59,986 nucleotides of DNA from contig JAFTHS010000050.1 in NCBI GenBank assembly GCA_017457295.1, positions 1-59,986 of the forward strand. Direction: 5' to 3'. This DNA comes from Paludibacteraceae bacterium. GTDB taxonomy: Bacteria; Bacteroidota; Bacteroidia; Bacteroidales; Paludibacteraceae. A program made the position numbers and the translations under genes. How positions within the stretch are numbered: position 1 is the first letter of the stretch; every line of letters begins with the position of its first letter. This document shows, piece after piece, positions 7,646 to 16,000 of the stretch. The notes beneath the pieces are model-generated. The model ran no database searches and was not told where the DNA came from. It was given only the letters and a program-made list of their open reading frames with translations.

Positions 7646-10123
7646 TTATGCCTCATCGTCATCATCAATATATTTGTAAGGATCTTGATTCTCTGTTTTA
7701 GAGAATTTATGGCGATAGTAGTCCACTAAACGACCATATTTATGCGATTTCTTATTCTTGCCATAGCCATAAGATCCATAACCGTAACCGTATCCATAAC
7801 CTGAGCCATAATTATACCCGTAACTGCCATAACCATAGCCATAACTGAAGCGTGATTTCTTAGTTGGAATATCCGATAGAACAAGATTTATCTTGTTGCT
7901 ATGGTTAAGTGCCAATGACTCTAACGTTTGCTTAGCAAAAACCTTATTGGTTTGCATACAACGGACAATAAATAGCGTTGTATCAGTTTGTTCAATCAAA
8001 GATAAAGCATCGGGGACAATACCTACAGGCGATGTATCTATTACAATAAAATCATAACGCTGACGCATAGTTTCCAACAACTCAGTTAGCTTCTCACTAC
8101 GAATCAATTCACCTGGGTTAGGTGGAATAGTGCCCGCAGGGATAAAATCAAATCCAAATGATGGATGCTTCACAATGATATCATCCATCAAGCAATCACC
8201 GATTATGTAATTGGTAACACCATTCTTTGATTCAATACCCAATTTCTCATGCACATTCGGTTTACGAACATCTAAATCTATCAATAAGGTTGGACGTCCA
8301 GTCATCGCATACAACGCAGCAAAATTGGTACTCATAAACGTCTTACCATCACCCGATTGAGTAGAAGTAATGGTGATTGCTATCTTTGATTTGCGTTGAA
8401 CTATAAATTCGATGCGCATACGAATATTGCGCAACATTTCAGCAAAACTAGATCGAGGATGTTGCTGTACAAACAAAGGATTCTGTGATGCCACATGGCG
8501 CGTATTACCCAACACGTCAAAGTCGCTAAGTTTCTCTGCTTCTTTAGGTGTACGCACTTTATTATTTAGCAATTCAGATAATACAATGATTAAAAGCGGA
8601 ATTACCATACCTATAATTAGATAGGTAGTCATATTCTTGCGCTTTTCTTTTGTATTCATTGCATACGTTGTTCGCGCACGCTCCATCACCTCGCTATCTG
8701 GTGTGTTACGAGCTTTTTGAATCTCGGCTTCAGCACGCTTTTGCAAAAAGAATGTATAATAGTTGTCATCTATTCGATAGTTACGTTCAATGGCTACCAT
8801 CTCCAATTCTTTTGCAGGAAGGTGTTGTATTTCGTTTTCAACATCCTGAGTACGCTGCTTCAAATCTGATTTCTCAATAGCCAGTGACACACGCATCGAA
8901 TTCACAGATTCTGCAATAGCTGCTTTCACATTATTGATATCTGTTGTATACTTTGCGTAATATACATTCTTCTCACTTAGTTCTCCACGCTGGATTTGCA
9001 AGTCATTTAGTTGTTGTACCAATTGCATCAACATCGGCTCGTTCAAGCCCAAAGACGAAGGCACAATCACAGAGCCCTGTTCAATCTTTTGATTTAAATA
9101 ATCCGTCAAATAATCCAAATAAGTTTCCTTCAAACGCAATGCCAATGCTTGTTGATCATATTGACTTACTTTTTTCATCAATTCTCCAGCATAAGACCCC
9201 ACATCCACAAATTTATTCTCTTGGCGGAAGTCTGTCATAGCGCTTTCACTTCGCGATAAACTTATTTGGAGTGACATCAACTGTTCATTGATAAACTGAA
9301 TGGTCTTATCTGCCACCATATTTTTGCGTTCCACGCTTTGCAATAGATAAATATCCGACAACTTGTTGATAAAATCACGATCACGCTCTGGTGTAACACC
9401 TACAAGACTAATACTCAGCACTGTACTTTGCTCCGTCACAAAACGCAATTGCAAACGACTAGAAAACTCCTGGGTTAAATCTCCCTTGCTTCTAAATCGA
9501 AAATATATATGTTGTCCTTCGCTCATTGACAAGGCAGTTGGCCATATGGTAGCTTTGAAAAAAGGAGTATGAAGTTCTTGACCGTAATGAGCAACATATC
9601 GAAAATCCGCTTCATCATCTCCATCTGTAATCAGCAACGATCCATCTTGTTGCACCGAACACTTGAACAGATATTGATACGCCATAGGATCAAGCCACGA
9701 ATAATCAACATTGATTGGAGTATTTCTGTAGATATTACGTGTTTTAAACCGACCTCGCGTGATATATTCCACATTCATAAATGGCAACGAATCCACAGTA
9801 CGAGCAATCAAATCATAACTACCGAGAATAATCAATTGATTATTCACATTTTTGTATCCTGCATCCACTCCAAATCCTTGCATCAAAGCAGACGCTCCAT
9901 AGTTGGAGTTAGTAGGTTCCTGAATAATCATTGTTCCTGTAGTCAGATACGATGCTATCACTCGCTTATTCTTGATAAAAGCTAATGAGAAAGCTAAAAT
10001 ACCAGCAATAACAAACAAATACCAATAATGGAGAATACGAAACACCCACTCCATTATATCAAAATTTGATTTCTCTTCGTCTGGCAAAATAATGTTATTT
10101 TGTAGTATATCTTCTTGTGCCAT
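7646..10123 (-). CDS. Wzc-type polysaccharide chain-length regulator / BY-kinase
   Basis: The 825-residue protein has an N-terminal Wzz domain with a membrane helix near residues 31-50, a long coiled coil (about 270-450), a second helix near 500, and a cytoplasmic BY-kinase domain. Walker A is SGDGKT (about 590-595), followed by LLIDLDVRKP and DFIVIDTSP. The C-terminal tail (about 760-825) contains 17 tyrosines, mostly as YG repeats, which is the usual autophosphorylation cluster but unusually regular. Such proteins control polymerisation and export of capsule or exopolysaccharide together with an OPX outer-membrane partner, and two OPX genes lie just upstream. Confidence 0.93.
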   Translation of the reverse strand: MAQEDILQNNIILPDEEKSNFDIMEWVFRILHYWYLFVIAGILAFSLAFIKNKRVIASYLTTGTMIIQEPTNSNYGASALMQGFGVDAGYKNVNNQLIILGSYDLIARTVDSLPFMNVEYITRGRFKTRNIYRNTPINVDYSWLDPMAYQYLFKCSVQQDGSLLITDGDDEADFRYVAHYGQELHTPFFKATIWPTALSMSEGQHIYFRFRSKGDLTQEFSSRLQLRFVTEQSTVLSISLVGVTPERDRDFINKLSDIYLLQSVERKNMVADKTIQFINEQLMSLQISLSRSESAMTDFRQENKFVDVGSYAGELMKKVSQYDQQALALRLKETYLDYLTDYLNQKIEQGSVIVPSSLGLNEPMLMQLVQQLNDLQIQRGELSEKNVYYAKYTTDINNVKAAIAESVNSMRVSLAIEKSDLKQRTQDVENEIQHLPAKELEMVAIERNYRIDDNYYTFFLQKRAEAEIQKARNTPDSEVMERARTTYAMNTKEKRKNMTTYLIIGMVIPLLIIVLSELLNNKVRTPKEAEKLSDFDVLGNTRHVASQNPLFVQQHPRSSFAEMLRNIRMRIEFIVQRKSKIAITITSTQSGDGKTFMSTNFAALYAMTGRPTLLIDLDVRKPNVHEKLGIESKNGVTNYIIGDCLMDDIIVKHPSFGFDFIPAGTIPPNPGELIRSEKLTELLETMRQRYDFIVIDTSPVGIVPDALSLIEQTDTTLFIVRCMQTNKVFAKQTLESLALNHSNKINLVLSDIPTKKSRFSYGYGYGSYGYNYGSGYGYGYGYGSYGYGKNKKSHKYGRLVDYYRHKFSKTENQDPYKYIDDDDEA

Positions 10124-10161
10124 ATTAGAATATATTTTTCAATTTTAATCTATCGTTATTT

Positions 10162-10920
10162 TTACCACAATCCAGGAATATAATTAAGCACCGTTATCAG
10201 CAACGATACGGAACTAGTAATAAGTGCCAAGAATCCACTGTAACTAGTCTGTTTATAGAAACTTGCAGGATCACGACTCACATAAATCAAATCGTTTGGA
10301 TATACGTAGTAGTACTTCGAATCTATAATTGTATTAGTTCGAATATCAAACTCCAACACCTCAGGTTCTTCGTTGCCATGAGGACGTATAATACGCACAT
10401 GACGTCTATCTCCTGCGTTACGTAAATCACCAGATAATGCCAATGCTTGGAAAATTGTCATACGTTCTTTATATATATAATAGGTACCTGAATTGGCATC
10501 ACCCAATACTGTAAAACGCTTGTTATACATTGATAATTTCACATCTGCATCTGGTATAATTTCTCGCATTGCTGCACGCAAGGTATCTCTCGCCTCTAGT
10601 TCTGTTAACCCAGCCAACTTAATCGGAGGCAAAAATGGCAAATCCACTGTACCATCCGAATATATACGATATGAGTTTGCGTATTGTCCTGTACTAGTAT
10701 TATTGGTAGATAAGGTCTTCGCTATCGTTTGATCCATCGTAATTACACGATATACAATCTCGTCATTCACCTGCAAACGATATGGTTCGTATGCTATAGA
10801 ATCATATTGTGGTAAATCTTCACGTTCTTGCAATAATCCCACTTGACGATAACTATAACAGCTATTCAAGGCAACAAGTAACAGAGCAAAGACTATAATC
10901 TGAAAATATTTTATTCGCAT
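10162..10920 (-). CDS. Polysaccharide export (Wza/OPX) lipoprotein, second copy
   Basis: The protein of about 252 residues has a signal peptide ending in the lipobox LNSC, a polysaccharide-export domain (YRLQVNDEIVYRV) and SLBB-type repeats (KRFTVLGDANSGTYY). A hydrophobic segment lies near the C-terminus (about 225-250). I choose the ATG at 10920 over the ATG at 10926 because the AGGAGG at 10928-10933 leaves seven bases to the former and one to the latter. That Shine-Dalgarno sequence is strong for this phylum and overlaps the stop of the upstream paralogue. It should form the outer-membrane export channel used by the BY-kinase system. Confidence 0.87.
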   Translation of the reverse strand: MRIKYFQIIVFALLLVALNSCYSYRQVGLLQEREDLPQYDSIAYEPYRLQVNDEIVYRVITMDQTIAKTLSTNNTSTGQYANSYRIYSDGTVDLPFLPPIKLAGLTELEARDTLRAAMREIIPDADVKLSMYNKRFTVLGDANSGTYYIYKERMTIFQALALSGDLRNAGDRRHVRIIRPHGNEEPEVLEFDIRTNTIIDSKYYYVYPNDLIYVSRDPASFYKQTSYSGFLALITSSVSLLITVLNYIPGLW

Positions 10921-10931
10921 AGCCATTCCTC

Positions 10932-11777
10932 CTAATTATGTTCATTTACAGAATTCATTATTCTAACTACTAAACCGTATACAAAACCGCCGAAGGCCAA
11001 TGTGGTAGCCACTACGCTTATGGTGGTTGTTACCGAATTTATTCCAAAACTTTGACCTTTTATCTTTTGAATATAGATTACATCATTAGGCTCAATATAA
11101 TAGAATTCTGAATTTATAATGTCCTCAGAGCGCACATCAAATACTTTTATTTCAGTCACTCCCTCTTTCTCTCGAACAATGCGTACTTTGCTTCTATCAC
11201 CAAAATCACCAATATCGCCCGCCATTGCTAATGCCTCGAAGATAGTTACCTTTTCTTTTTGAAGTGTGAAAGTGCCACTTCCTCGGTCGCTAATTACGCT
11301 AAACATACGTTGCACAATATTCACCTCCACCGAAAGCAATTTATGTTCAGCATAGCCATGCACATAACTACTCAATGTATCCTCCAAAATATGCTTTACC
11401 TCACGCGTTGTCTTGCCTCGTGCAGGAATGCGACCTACCATCGGAAAATCTATCATCCCATCATCTTGCACCAAATATGTATACAAGTCATACGAACCAG
11501 TTGTTCTGCCTGTTGCTAATTGATAACGTATTTGAGCAGATGAGGCACCCGAAGACGACACATTAAACATGTTGCTTATCCGCTCATCTACAGAATAAAC
11601 ATAAATATACAATCGATCTCCTATGCGCAATTGGTAATCCTCATATGATAACGTATCCGTATATTGAGGAATACCTTTCACACCTGCTTCTTGCATCAAG
11701 TTCACCTTACGACTTGTCACGCAAGATGCCATCAGCAAAGGTAACATGAGAAACAAATATTTTTTTAGCAATCTCAT
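10932..11777 (-). CDS. Polysaccharide export (Wza/OPX) lipoprotein, first copy
   Basis: The protein of about 281 residues has a lipoprotein signal ending in MASC, then a polysaccharide-export domain (YQLRIGDRLYIYV) and an SLBB repeat (RMFSVISDRGSGTFTL). A C-terminal hydrophobic span is near 250-272. It is clearly paralogous to the next gene, with shared KVTIFEALAMAGD/RMTIFQALALSGD and IYIQK/IYVSR ends. The ATG at 11777 is preferred to an in-frame TTG nine bases upstream. Two tandem copies suggest hetero-oligomeric channels or two assembly states, which is inference. Confidence 0.87.
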   Translation of the reverse strand: MRLLKKYLFLMLPLLMASCVTSRKVNLMQEAGVKGIPQYTDTLSYEDYQLRIGDRLYIYVYSVDERISNMFNVSSSGASSAQIRYQLATGRTTGSYDLYTYLVQDDGMIDFPMVGRIPARGKTTREVKHILEDTLSSYVHGYAEHKLLSVEVNIVQRMFSVISDRGSGTFTLQKEKVTIFEALAMAGDIGDFGDRSKVRIVREKEGVTEIKVFDVRSEDIINSEFYYIEPNDVIYIQKIKGQSFGINSVTTTISVVATTLAFGGFVYGLVVRIMNSVNEHN

Positions 11778-11792
11778 CGCAATCAAAAATTA

Positions 11793-12785
11793 TTATCGTT
11801 TTTCATCCCAACCAAATGGGTGTGCAATCAGTGGCAATTTCGCTAATGGGTGGTAATCTCCTATCAAGCCAATTGGTTCTGCACGACGAATTTCACTCAC
11901 GATCTCTATGCATGGTCTTGCTTCTGCAATGCGGAATCCATTGCCTTGAAGTATGCGTTTGTAACTTTCTGTATGTAATTCAGTAAATCCTTGGCTAAAT
12001 TCAAACTCCTCACCATCAATTGATAAAGTGCGGTATGTTTTCTTCTCACCCTCTACTGCATTCTCTGGCAAACATTGCGAACTGATACTCAAGAAATAAC
12101 GCACCCTAGCTCGCTCTAAGTCCAAATATCCAGCCACACGATCAAAGGACATCACATGCACAATATTTCTCTTCACTGGACCAAAAATCCACTGAAGCAT
12201 ATCATAAAAATGCACACCAATATTAGTTGCTATACCACCTGATTTATGCACATCTCCTTTCCAAGAACTATAGTACCATTTTCCGCGACTTGTGATATAG
12301 GTCAAATCCACATCATATATCTTGTCTTTTGGCCCATTTTGCACTTTCTCACGCAATGCTGCAATCTTGTCATGCAAGCGCAGTTGCAGAATCGTATAAG
12401 CATTATGTCCTGTTTCTTTTTCCAATTCCACTAGGTTGTCAATATTATATGGATTCAACACCAATGGTTTCTCACATATCACATCACATCCCAAGCGCAA
12501 ACCATATCGAATAAATGCATCATGAGTGTAATTCGGAGTACAAATACTCATCCACGACAATGGATCATCCGTACGCATTTGCTTCGAGCAGAAACGATCA
12601 AACTGCTCATTCTCAGTAAAAAATGAACATTCTGGAAAACTAGAATCCAAACGTCCTACCGAATCAAATCGGTCATACGCAACCATCAAATTATTATTGG
12701 TATCTGCTATGGCTTTAATATGGCGTGGTGCTATATATCCAGCTGCACCTATCAACGCAAAATTTAATTTCTTATCTGCTAACAT
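11793..12785 (-). CDS. Gfo/Idh/MocA oxidoreductase, WlbA-like UDP-sugar 3-dehydrogenase
   Basis: The 330-residue protein starts with a Rossmann fold (FALIGAAGYIAPRHIKAI, about 9-26). It has the family motif CEKPLVLNP (about 102-110) and a catalytic-region pattern KSGGIATNIGVHFYDML. The overall pattern matches WlbA/WbpB enzymes, which oxidise UDP-N-acetylglucosaminuronate at C3 on the route to 2,3-diacetamido sugars. It precedes the OPX genes in the same direction, so the exported polymer may contain such a sugar. The partner aminotransferase and acetyltransferase are not in this window. Confidence 0.82.
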   Translation of the reverse strand: MLADKKLNFALIGAAGYIAPRHIKAIADTNNNLMVAYDRFDSVGRLDSSFPECSFFTENEQFDRFCSKQMRTDDPLSWMSICTPNYTHDAFIRYGLRLGCDVICEKPLVLNPYNIDNLVELEKETGHNAYTILQLRLHDKIAALREKVQNGPKDKIYDVDLTYITSRGKWYYSSWKGDVHKSGGIATNIGVHFYDMLQWIFGPVKRNIVHVMSFDRVAGYLDLERARVRYFLSISSQCLPENAVEGEKKTYRTLSIDGEEFEFSQGFTELHTESYKRILQGNGFRIAEARPCIEIVSEIRRAEPIGLIGDYHPLAKLPLIAHPFGWDEKR

Positions 12786-12828
12786 CTCTGCTTATTTTTT
12801 CTAATTAGTATCCACCTTACAAGAGTGA

Positions 12829-13872
12829 TTAACAACCTTCAAACTGTTGCAAGAAACGTACATCATTCTCCGAGAATAATCGAAGGTCTTTTACTCTATA
12901 TTTCAAATTTGTAATACGCTCTACACCTAAGCCGAACGCATATCCAGTATACACCTTAGAATCAATACCACAAGATTCCAGCACATTTGGATCCACCATA
13001 CCGCAACCCAAAATCTCTACCCAACCTGTTCCTTTGCAGAATGAACATCCTTTACCGCCGCACAAATCGCACGAAATATCCATCTCAGCAGAAGGCTCCG
13101 TAAATGGGAAATAACTTGGACGAAGACGAATTTGAGTCTCAGGACCAAACATTTCTTTCGCAAAATACAACAACACCTCGCGCAAGTCCGCAAAAGATAC
13201 ATTTTTATCTATATACAATCCCTCCACTTGATGGAAGAAGCAGTGTGCACGAGCTGATATTGCTTCATTTCGATACACTCTACCTGGACACAAAACACGA
13301 ATTGGAGGTTGTTGACTCAGCATCACGCGAGTTTGTACGCTTGAGGTATGCGATCGAAGCAATATGTCGCTTGGTTTTTGTACACCAATTTCTTTTTCTA
13401 TAAAGAATGTATCTTGCATATCACGTGCAGGATGTTCTGGAGCAAAATTCAAAAGCGAATAAACATGGTTATCATCTTCCACTTCAGGACCTTCAGCCAC
13501 AGTAAATCCTACGCGTGAAAAAATATCAATAATTTGCTCACGCACTAACGACAACGGATGACGTGTACCCAATCCTATTGGGTCGGGAGTACGCGTCAAG
13601 TCCGCCACATCAGCTGACTTAGCCGCAGCACCACTTTCTGCTAATGCCTCACGCATGCCATTGATTTTCGACTCAGCTGCCTGACGCAGACAATTCAATG
13701 CCTGACCAATCTGTGCCTTTTCTTCCTTTGGTACAGAGCGAAACTCGTTGAATAATTCGGTAATAATACCTTTCTTTGAAAGAAACTTAATACGCAAACC
13801 TTCCACCTCTTCAAGCGTACATGCTTGCAGAGTTTCCACTTGTTGCATTAATTCTTGAATACGATTTATCAT
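12829..13872 (-). CDS. pheS: Phenylalanyl-tRNA synthetase alpha subunit
   Basis: The 347-residue protein has an N-terminal coiled coil and a class II core with GTRHPLS, FFHQVEGLYIDKNVSF, and the C-terminal motif GYAFGLGVERI. A zinc-ribbon-like CDLCGGKGCSFCKGTGW segment precedes LGCGMVDPNVL, as in Firmicutes-type PheS. It charges tRNA-Phe as an alpha2-beta2 complex with PheT, which is not in this window. Its promoter is at 13944-13975. No promoter is evident between it and the WlbA-like gene 43 bases downstream, so the polysaccharide genes may be partly read through from here. Confidence 0.97.
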   Translation of the reverse strand: MINRIQELMQQVETLQACTLEEVEGLRIKFLSKKGIITELFNEFRSVPKEEKAQIGQALNCLRQAAESKINGMREALAESGAAAKSADVADLTRTPDPIGLGTRHPLSLVREQIIDIFSRVGFTVAEGPEVEDDNHVYSLLNFAPEHPARDMQDTFFIEKEIGVQKPSDILLRSHTSSVQTRVMLSQQPPIRVLCPGRVYRNEAISARAHCFFHQVEGLYIDKNVSFADLREVLLYFAKEMFGPETQIRLRPSYFPFTEPSAEMDISCDLCGGKGCSFCKGTGWVEILGCGMVDPNVLESCGIDSKVYTGYAFGLGVERITNLKYRVKDLRLFSENDVRFLQQFEGC

Positions 13873-13943
13873 ATCTATAATGTAGTTTTTCTCTTATGTT
13901 TCGGATTTTGCAATGACATTTCACAATAATCCACAATTGCCTG

Positions 13944-13975
13944 CAAAGGTACAAAAAAAAATAGAAATATGCAAG
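13944..13975 (-). promoter_or_regulatory. −33/−7 promoter for pheS
   Basis: On the minus strand CTTG (13972-13975) and TACCTTTG (13944-13951) are 20 bases apart. The leader to the ATG at 13872 is about 65 bases. Confidence 0.75.
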
Positions 13976-14057
13976 TAAAATACACTTTTTCATCCAGATT
14001 GGCGAAAAAATTGTATTTATTCGCATATTTTCCTCTACCAAGTGACTATTATATACC

Positions 14058-15020
14058 CTATTTTCCTTTTATAGTATCAAATCCTTGACCGAATACCCCA
14101 TTCACATTTGCTTGGCTCACAAACGCATTAGGGTCTATCGATTTTATGATATGAAAGATCAGTTGGCTTTCCTGTTTTCTTGCCAATACGGTCACTATAT
14201 GAATTGGTTGCTGACTATACCACCCTTTTCCATCTAGCACGGTCACTCCACGATGCACAGTTTGGTTTATGGCAGTCGCTATCTCCGAATATTTGCTGCT
14301 AAAGATAAAGAATTGCACCGACTGGCGCATGCGCGACATTATCCAATCCAATGCTGCTGTATAGCTAATTGTCATACACAAACCATACAAAATACGCTTG
14401 ATTTTAAAATCCACAACATCCATTCCCTCCACATAAAACTGCTCTGGGATAGGCAAAAAATAGCTACTTGCAATAATCACCGCATCGCATATTACCATCA
14501 CACGACCCAACGATACATCTTTGTAGTGATTCACTATCATCGCCACAATATCAGTACCACCCGAAGAACCATTATTGAGCATCACAATGCCTAAACTCAT
14601 TCCAAACACCACTCCACCCACTATACAAGCTGTCACAGGGTCTGTTATCAGTGGCTCCACGCGCATAGGTATCACGCGATACCAAAACGCCAATGCCAAT
14701 GCGCCAACCAAAGTTCGCACACAAAAGCGCCACCCTACAGTAAGCATAGCAATAATTAGCAGCAAAGCATTGATTGACAACGAACTTAACCACAGCGGGA
14801 TAGCACCACCATATTCAGGAAAAAACTCGGGAAAGAAGCCTTGCGTTGCGTAATAAATCAGCGAACAAATACCTGTCAATCCTGCACCTACCACATTATG
14901 CGGCACAAAAATCCAGTTCACCATCAGCGCAAATGGAAAAAGTCCAAGAATAATAAGTACATATTCTCGAACCACTTTGCCCACGGGGTATTGCATGTAT
15001 TTGAGAGAAGCGATATCCAT
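14058..15020 (-). CDS. YitT family membrane protein, second copy
   Basis: The protein of about 320 residues has five to six membrane helices in the YitT core (FVPHNVVGAGLTGICSLIYYAT, NNGSSGGTDIVAMIVN split over helices) and a soluble C-terminal DUF2179 domain that ends VSQANVNGVFGQGFD. I start at the ATG at 15020. The open frame extends to 15107 but would overlap the upstream gene by 68 bases with non-conserved sequence. Function is unknown. Transport or signalling at the inner membrane is usually suggested. It is a tandem paralogue of the next gene. Confidence 0.85.
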   Translation of the reverse strand: MDIASLKYMQYPVGKVVREYVLIILGLFPFALMVNWIFVPHNVVGAGLTGICSLIYYATQGFFPEFFPEYGGAIPLWLSSLSINALLLIIAMLTVGWRFCVRTLVGALALAFWYRVIPMRVEPLITDPVTACIVGGVVFGMSLGIVMLNNGSSGGTDIVAMIVNHYKDVSLGRVMVICDAVIIASSYFLPIPEQFYVEGMDVVDFKIKRILYGLCMTISYTAALDWIMSRMRQSVQFFIFSSKYSEIATAINQTVHRGVTVLDGKGWYSQQPIHIVTVLARKQESQLIFHIIKSIDPNAFVSQANVNGVFGQGFDTIKGK

Positions 15021-15039
15021 TTTTTTCGGCAAATCTATT

Positions 15040-15945
15040 TTACTTCGCCATGGGGTCAAATCCTTGTCCAAATACACCTCGCACTTGGCTTTGACTGACA
15101 AAAGCATTTGGGTCTATTGAGTGAACCAGTCGAAATATCTTCGACGATTCGTATTGGCGAGCTATCACCGTAATCACTTTGCCCGGATTTTTCGTATACC
15201 CACCTTGTGCTTCCAAGAACGTCACACCACGTGGTACTTGTGTCATAATTGCTTCTGCAATTTCTTCGTACTTGCCGCTAAAAATAAAGAATTGTACTGA
15301 TTGACGAGTACGATTAATCACCCAATCCACAGCTGTCGAAGCCATAAAGGTATAGCAAAAGCCAAACAATATCTTCTCTATACTATGCACTTCTGGCAAG
15401 AAATACGCGCACAATATCACCACGATATCACAAGCCATCAGCACGCGTCCCATAGGCAAGTGATGATATTTATTGACTATCATTGCCACTATATCTACTC
15501 CACCCGTACTTCCATTGTTTAGGAACACAACTCCTAGAAACACACCCATAAACAATCCACCCAGTATTACTGCCATAAAAGGATCAGAGATTACGGGTAC
15601 ATCAGGTATATCTACCACTCTCAGCCATATCGTATAGCACAATACGCCCCACAGCGTACGCACACAATATCGCCAACCTACGGTAAAGAAGGCAGCCACC
15701 AACAAGGCCAAGTTCAGCACAAACGAACTCAGCCAAATTGGGATAAAAGTATCGGTTGCAAAGTATATAATCTCACACAAACCAGTCAGTCCTCCACCCA
15801 CTATCGCATGTGGTACAAGAATCCAATTGACGGCCAAAGCATATGGAATGGTGCTTATAGCAATCATGAAATATTCCTTAATCGTTACCAACGGTTTCAT
15901 GCGCTGATACTCTTTGAGCAGTTCGCGTAATTTTATCTTCGACAT
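15040..15945 (-). CDS. YitT family membrane protein, first copy
   Basis: The 301-residue protein has the same layout as its neighbour: NWILVPHAIVGGGLTGL, a glycine-rich re-entrant NNGSTGGVDIVAMIVN (about 141-156), and a DUF2179 C-terminus ending VSQSQVRGVFGQGFD. Strong motif identity along the length points to a local duplication. It sits 55 bases after gcvP with no promoter visible, so it may be co-transcribed with it. Confidence 0.87.
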   Translation of the reverse strand: MSKIKLRELLKEYQRMKPLVTIKEYFMIAISTIPYALAVNWILVPHAIVGGGLTGLCEIIYFATDTFIPIWLSSFVLNLALLVAAFFTVGWRYCVRTLWGVLCYTIWLRVVDIPDVPVISDPFMAVILGGLFMGVFLGVVFLNNGSTGGVDIVAMIVNKYHHLPMGRVLMACDIVVILCAYFLPEVHSIEKILFGFCYTFMASTAVDWVINRTRQSVQFFIFSGKYEEIAEAIMTQVPRGVTFLEAQGGYTKNPGKVITVIARQYESSKIFRLVHSIDPNAFVSQSQVRGVFGQGFDPMAK

Positions 15946-16000
15946 AAATTTTTGCCTTTTATTTTTCTAATTTAACCATTAGACTTCCAGCTTTCACCTA

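Noticed and set aside
15021-15107. Longer N-terminus for the second YitT gene
   Set aside because: It would overlap the upstream YitT gene by 68 bases and encodes sequence not shared with its paralogue.
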